In this document: positions 6,063-6,978 of the stretch, in pieces
How positions within the stretch are numbered: the stretch's first letter is position 1
How the letters are laid out: each line of letters starts with the position of its first letter
Made by a program: the position numbers and the translations under genes
Origin: an uncultured Burkholderiales bacterium
Lineage (GTDB): Bacteria > Pseudomonadota > Gammaproteobacteria > Burkholderiales > Burkholderiaceae_C
Reading direction: 5' to 3'
NCBI GenBank assembly: GCA_903952885.1
Contig: CAJBHE010000212.1
Location: 1-6,978, forward strand
DNA: 6,978 nt
The notes under the pieces: model-generated
Told to the model about the DNA's origin: nothing
Databases searched by the model: none
What the model saw: only the letters and a program-made list of their open reading frames with translations

Positions 6063-6950
6063 ATGGGACAAAAAATCCACCCCACAGGCTTTCGCCTTGC
6101 AGTGAGCCGCAACTGGGCTAGCCGTTGGTACGCAAGCAACAAAGACTTCGCTGGCATGCTGGCTGAAGACATCAAAGTTCGCGAGTACCTCAAGGCCAAG
6201 CTGAAAAACGCTTCTGTTTCTCGCGTTCTCATCGAGCGTCCCGCTAAAAGTGCACGCATCACTATCTTCTCGGCTCGTCCAGGCGTGGTGATCGGCAAAA
6301 AAGGCGAAGACATCGAGAACTTGAAAAAAGAGCTCGCAGCGCGTTTGGGCGTGCCAGTCGCAGTCAATATCGAAGAAGTGCGCAAGCCTGAAATCGATGC
6401 TCAATTGATCGCTGACAGCATCACTCAACAGCTCGAAAAACGCATCATGTTCCGCCGCGCTATGAAGCGCGCCATGCAAAACGCCATGCGTCTGGGTGCT
6501 CAAGGCATCAAGATCATGTCGGCAGGTCGTTTGAACGGCATCGAGATCGCACGTACCGAGTGGTACCGTGAAGGTCGCGTGCCACTTCACACCCTGCGTG
6601 CAGACATCGATTACGCAACTTCTGAAGCTAAAACCACTTACGGCATCATCGGTGTCAAAGTGTGGGTTTACAAAGGCGATACCTTGGGTCGTAACGACCT
6701 GCCGGCCGCTGCTGAGCCCCGTGCTGAAGAAGAGCGTCGTCCTCGCGGTCCTCGCCGTGACGCTCGCCCCACAGGCGATCGTCCCGCACGCACGGGCGCT
6801 CGTCGCCCTGCAGGGGCCAATGCCGCACCAACGGATGGCAGCGATAAACCCGCTGAAGCCGCTGATGCCCCTACAACTGCCGTCAAGCGCGTCCGTAAGG
6901 TTGCCGCGCCCGCAACCACTGGCACGGCTGCGGACGGTCAAGGAGAATAA
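6063..6950 (+). CDS. rpsC: 30S ribosomal protein S3 with long C-terminal tail
   Basis: S3 lines the mRNA entry channel of the 30S subunit and contributes to mRNA helicase activity. The conserved part covers about residues 1-210: MGQKIHPTGFRL, a KH type 2 domain with GVVIGKKGEDIENL at 74-87 (GKKG 78-81), FRRAMKRA at 130-137 with Arg131, Arg132 and Lys135 matching the E. coli helicase residues, and TEWYREGRVPLHTLRADIDY at 165-184. The product is 295 residues against 233 in E. coli. The excess is a low-complexity tail rich in Arg, Pro, Ala, Asp and Thr (about 211-295), first arginine-rich, then Ala/Pro/Thr-rich, in frame and with the same base composition, so probably real. The start has AGGA at 6055-6058, only 4 nt before ATG, which is rather close. 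Fifteen nt separate it from rplV and 2 nt from rplP. Confidence 0.98.
   Translation: MGQKIHPTGFRLAVSRNWASRWYASNKDFAGMLAEDIKVREYLKAKLKNASVSRVLIERPAKSARITIFSARPGVVIGKKGEDIENLKKELAARLGVPVAVNIEEVRKPEIDAQLIADSITQQLEKRIMFRRAMKRAMQNAMRLGAQGIKIMSAGRLNGIEIARTEWYREGRVPLHTLRADIDYATSEAKTTYGIIGVKVWVYKGDTLGRNDLPAAAEPRAEEERRPRGPRRDARPTGDRPARTGARRPAGANAAPTDGSDKPAEAADAPTTAVKRVRKVAAPATTGTAADGQGE
6739..6756 (+). repeat. 9-bp tandem repeat in the rpsC tail
   Basis: GTCCTCGCG (6739-6747) is followed directly by GTCCTCGCC (6748-6756), one mismatch. The unit is a multiple of three, so gain or loss of a copy by slippage would change the arginine-rich part of the S3 tail (RRPRGPRRDAR) without shifting the frame. This suggests how the tail may vary in length between strains. 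Confidence 0.5.
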
Positions 6951-6952
6951 GC

Positions 6953-6978
6953 ATGCTGCAACCAGCACGCCGTAAATA
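6953..6978 (+). CDS. rplP: 50S ribosomal protein L16, 5' end only
   Basis: The ATG at 6953 opens a frame reading MLQPARRK before the window ends. This matches the standard N terminus of L16, the 50S protein that helps to shape the A-site tRNA-binding region. AAGGAG at 6940-6945 lies 7 nt upstream, inside the end of rpsC, and the gap to rpsC is 2 nt. Position after rpsC is also where rplP lies in the S10 operon. Only eight full codons are visible, so the call rests on the N terminus and gene order. Confidence 0.9.

Noticed and set aside
5640..6968. A 442-codon open frame on the minus strand opposite rpsS, rplV and rpsC
   Set aside because: It lies entirely over well-supported ribosomal protein genes. 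Biased codon use in highly expressed genes often leaves an antisense frame open. The peptide is rich in Cys, His, Phe and Ser with no recognisable domain.

Overview
This window comes from a bacterial chromosome and holds ordinary, highly conserved translation genes. The ribosomal proteins, EF-Tu, the long low-complexity tail on S3 and the tRNA-Tyr/tRNA-Gly/tRNA-Thr/tuf arrangement point to a betaproteobacterium of the order Burkholderiales. A Comamonadaceae-type lineage is likely, but that placement rests on remembered protein features and not on a search. All supported genes lie on the plus strand and coding density is very high.

Layout: positions 1-42 may carry the last codons of an upstream gene. 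Positions 43-843 encode uracil-DNA glycosylase (ung). A short gap with an extended -10 promoter follows, then three tRNA genes with encoded CCA ends: Tyr (GUA), Gly (UCC) and Thr (GGU). Next come tuf (EF-Tu) and, only 13 nt later, rpsJ (S10). A 185-nt intergenic region follows, with an intrinsic-terminator-like hairpin and a candidate second promoter and leader. The S10-type cluster then runs rplC, rplD, rplW, rplB, rpsS, rplV, rpsC and the first codons of rplP, which is cut by the window end. Genes in this block overlap by 1-4 nt or are separated by 2-15 nt, as expected for one translationally coupled operon.

How the parts work together: the tRNAs and EF-Tu supply and deliver aminoacyl-tRNA, and the r-proteins build the two subunits (S10, S19, S3 in 30S; L3, L4, L23, L2, L22, L16 in 50S). 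Transcription probably starts in front of tRNA-Tyr and runs through tuf into rpsJ. The hairpin after rpsJ would limit readthrough, and a new start just downstream could set the level of rplC and the rest separately.

I found no mobile element, CRISPR array, defence system or unknown protein family. The points most worth checking are the tRNA-tuf locus joined directly to rpsJ (in the betaproteobacterial layouts I know these belong to two separate tuf loci), the terminator/promoter between rpsJ and rplC, a C in place of the near-universal U55 in tRNA-Thr, and the 85-residue low-complexity tail of S3.
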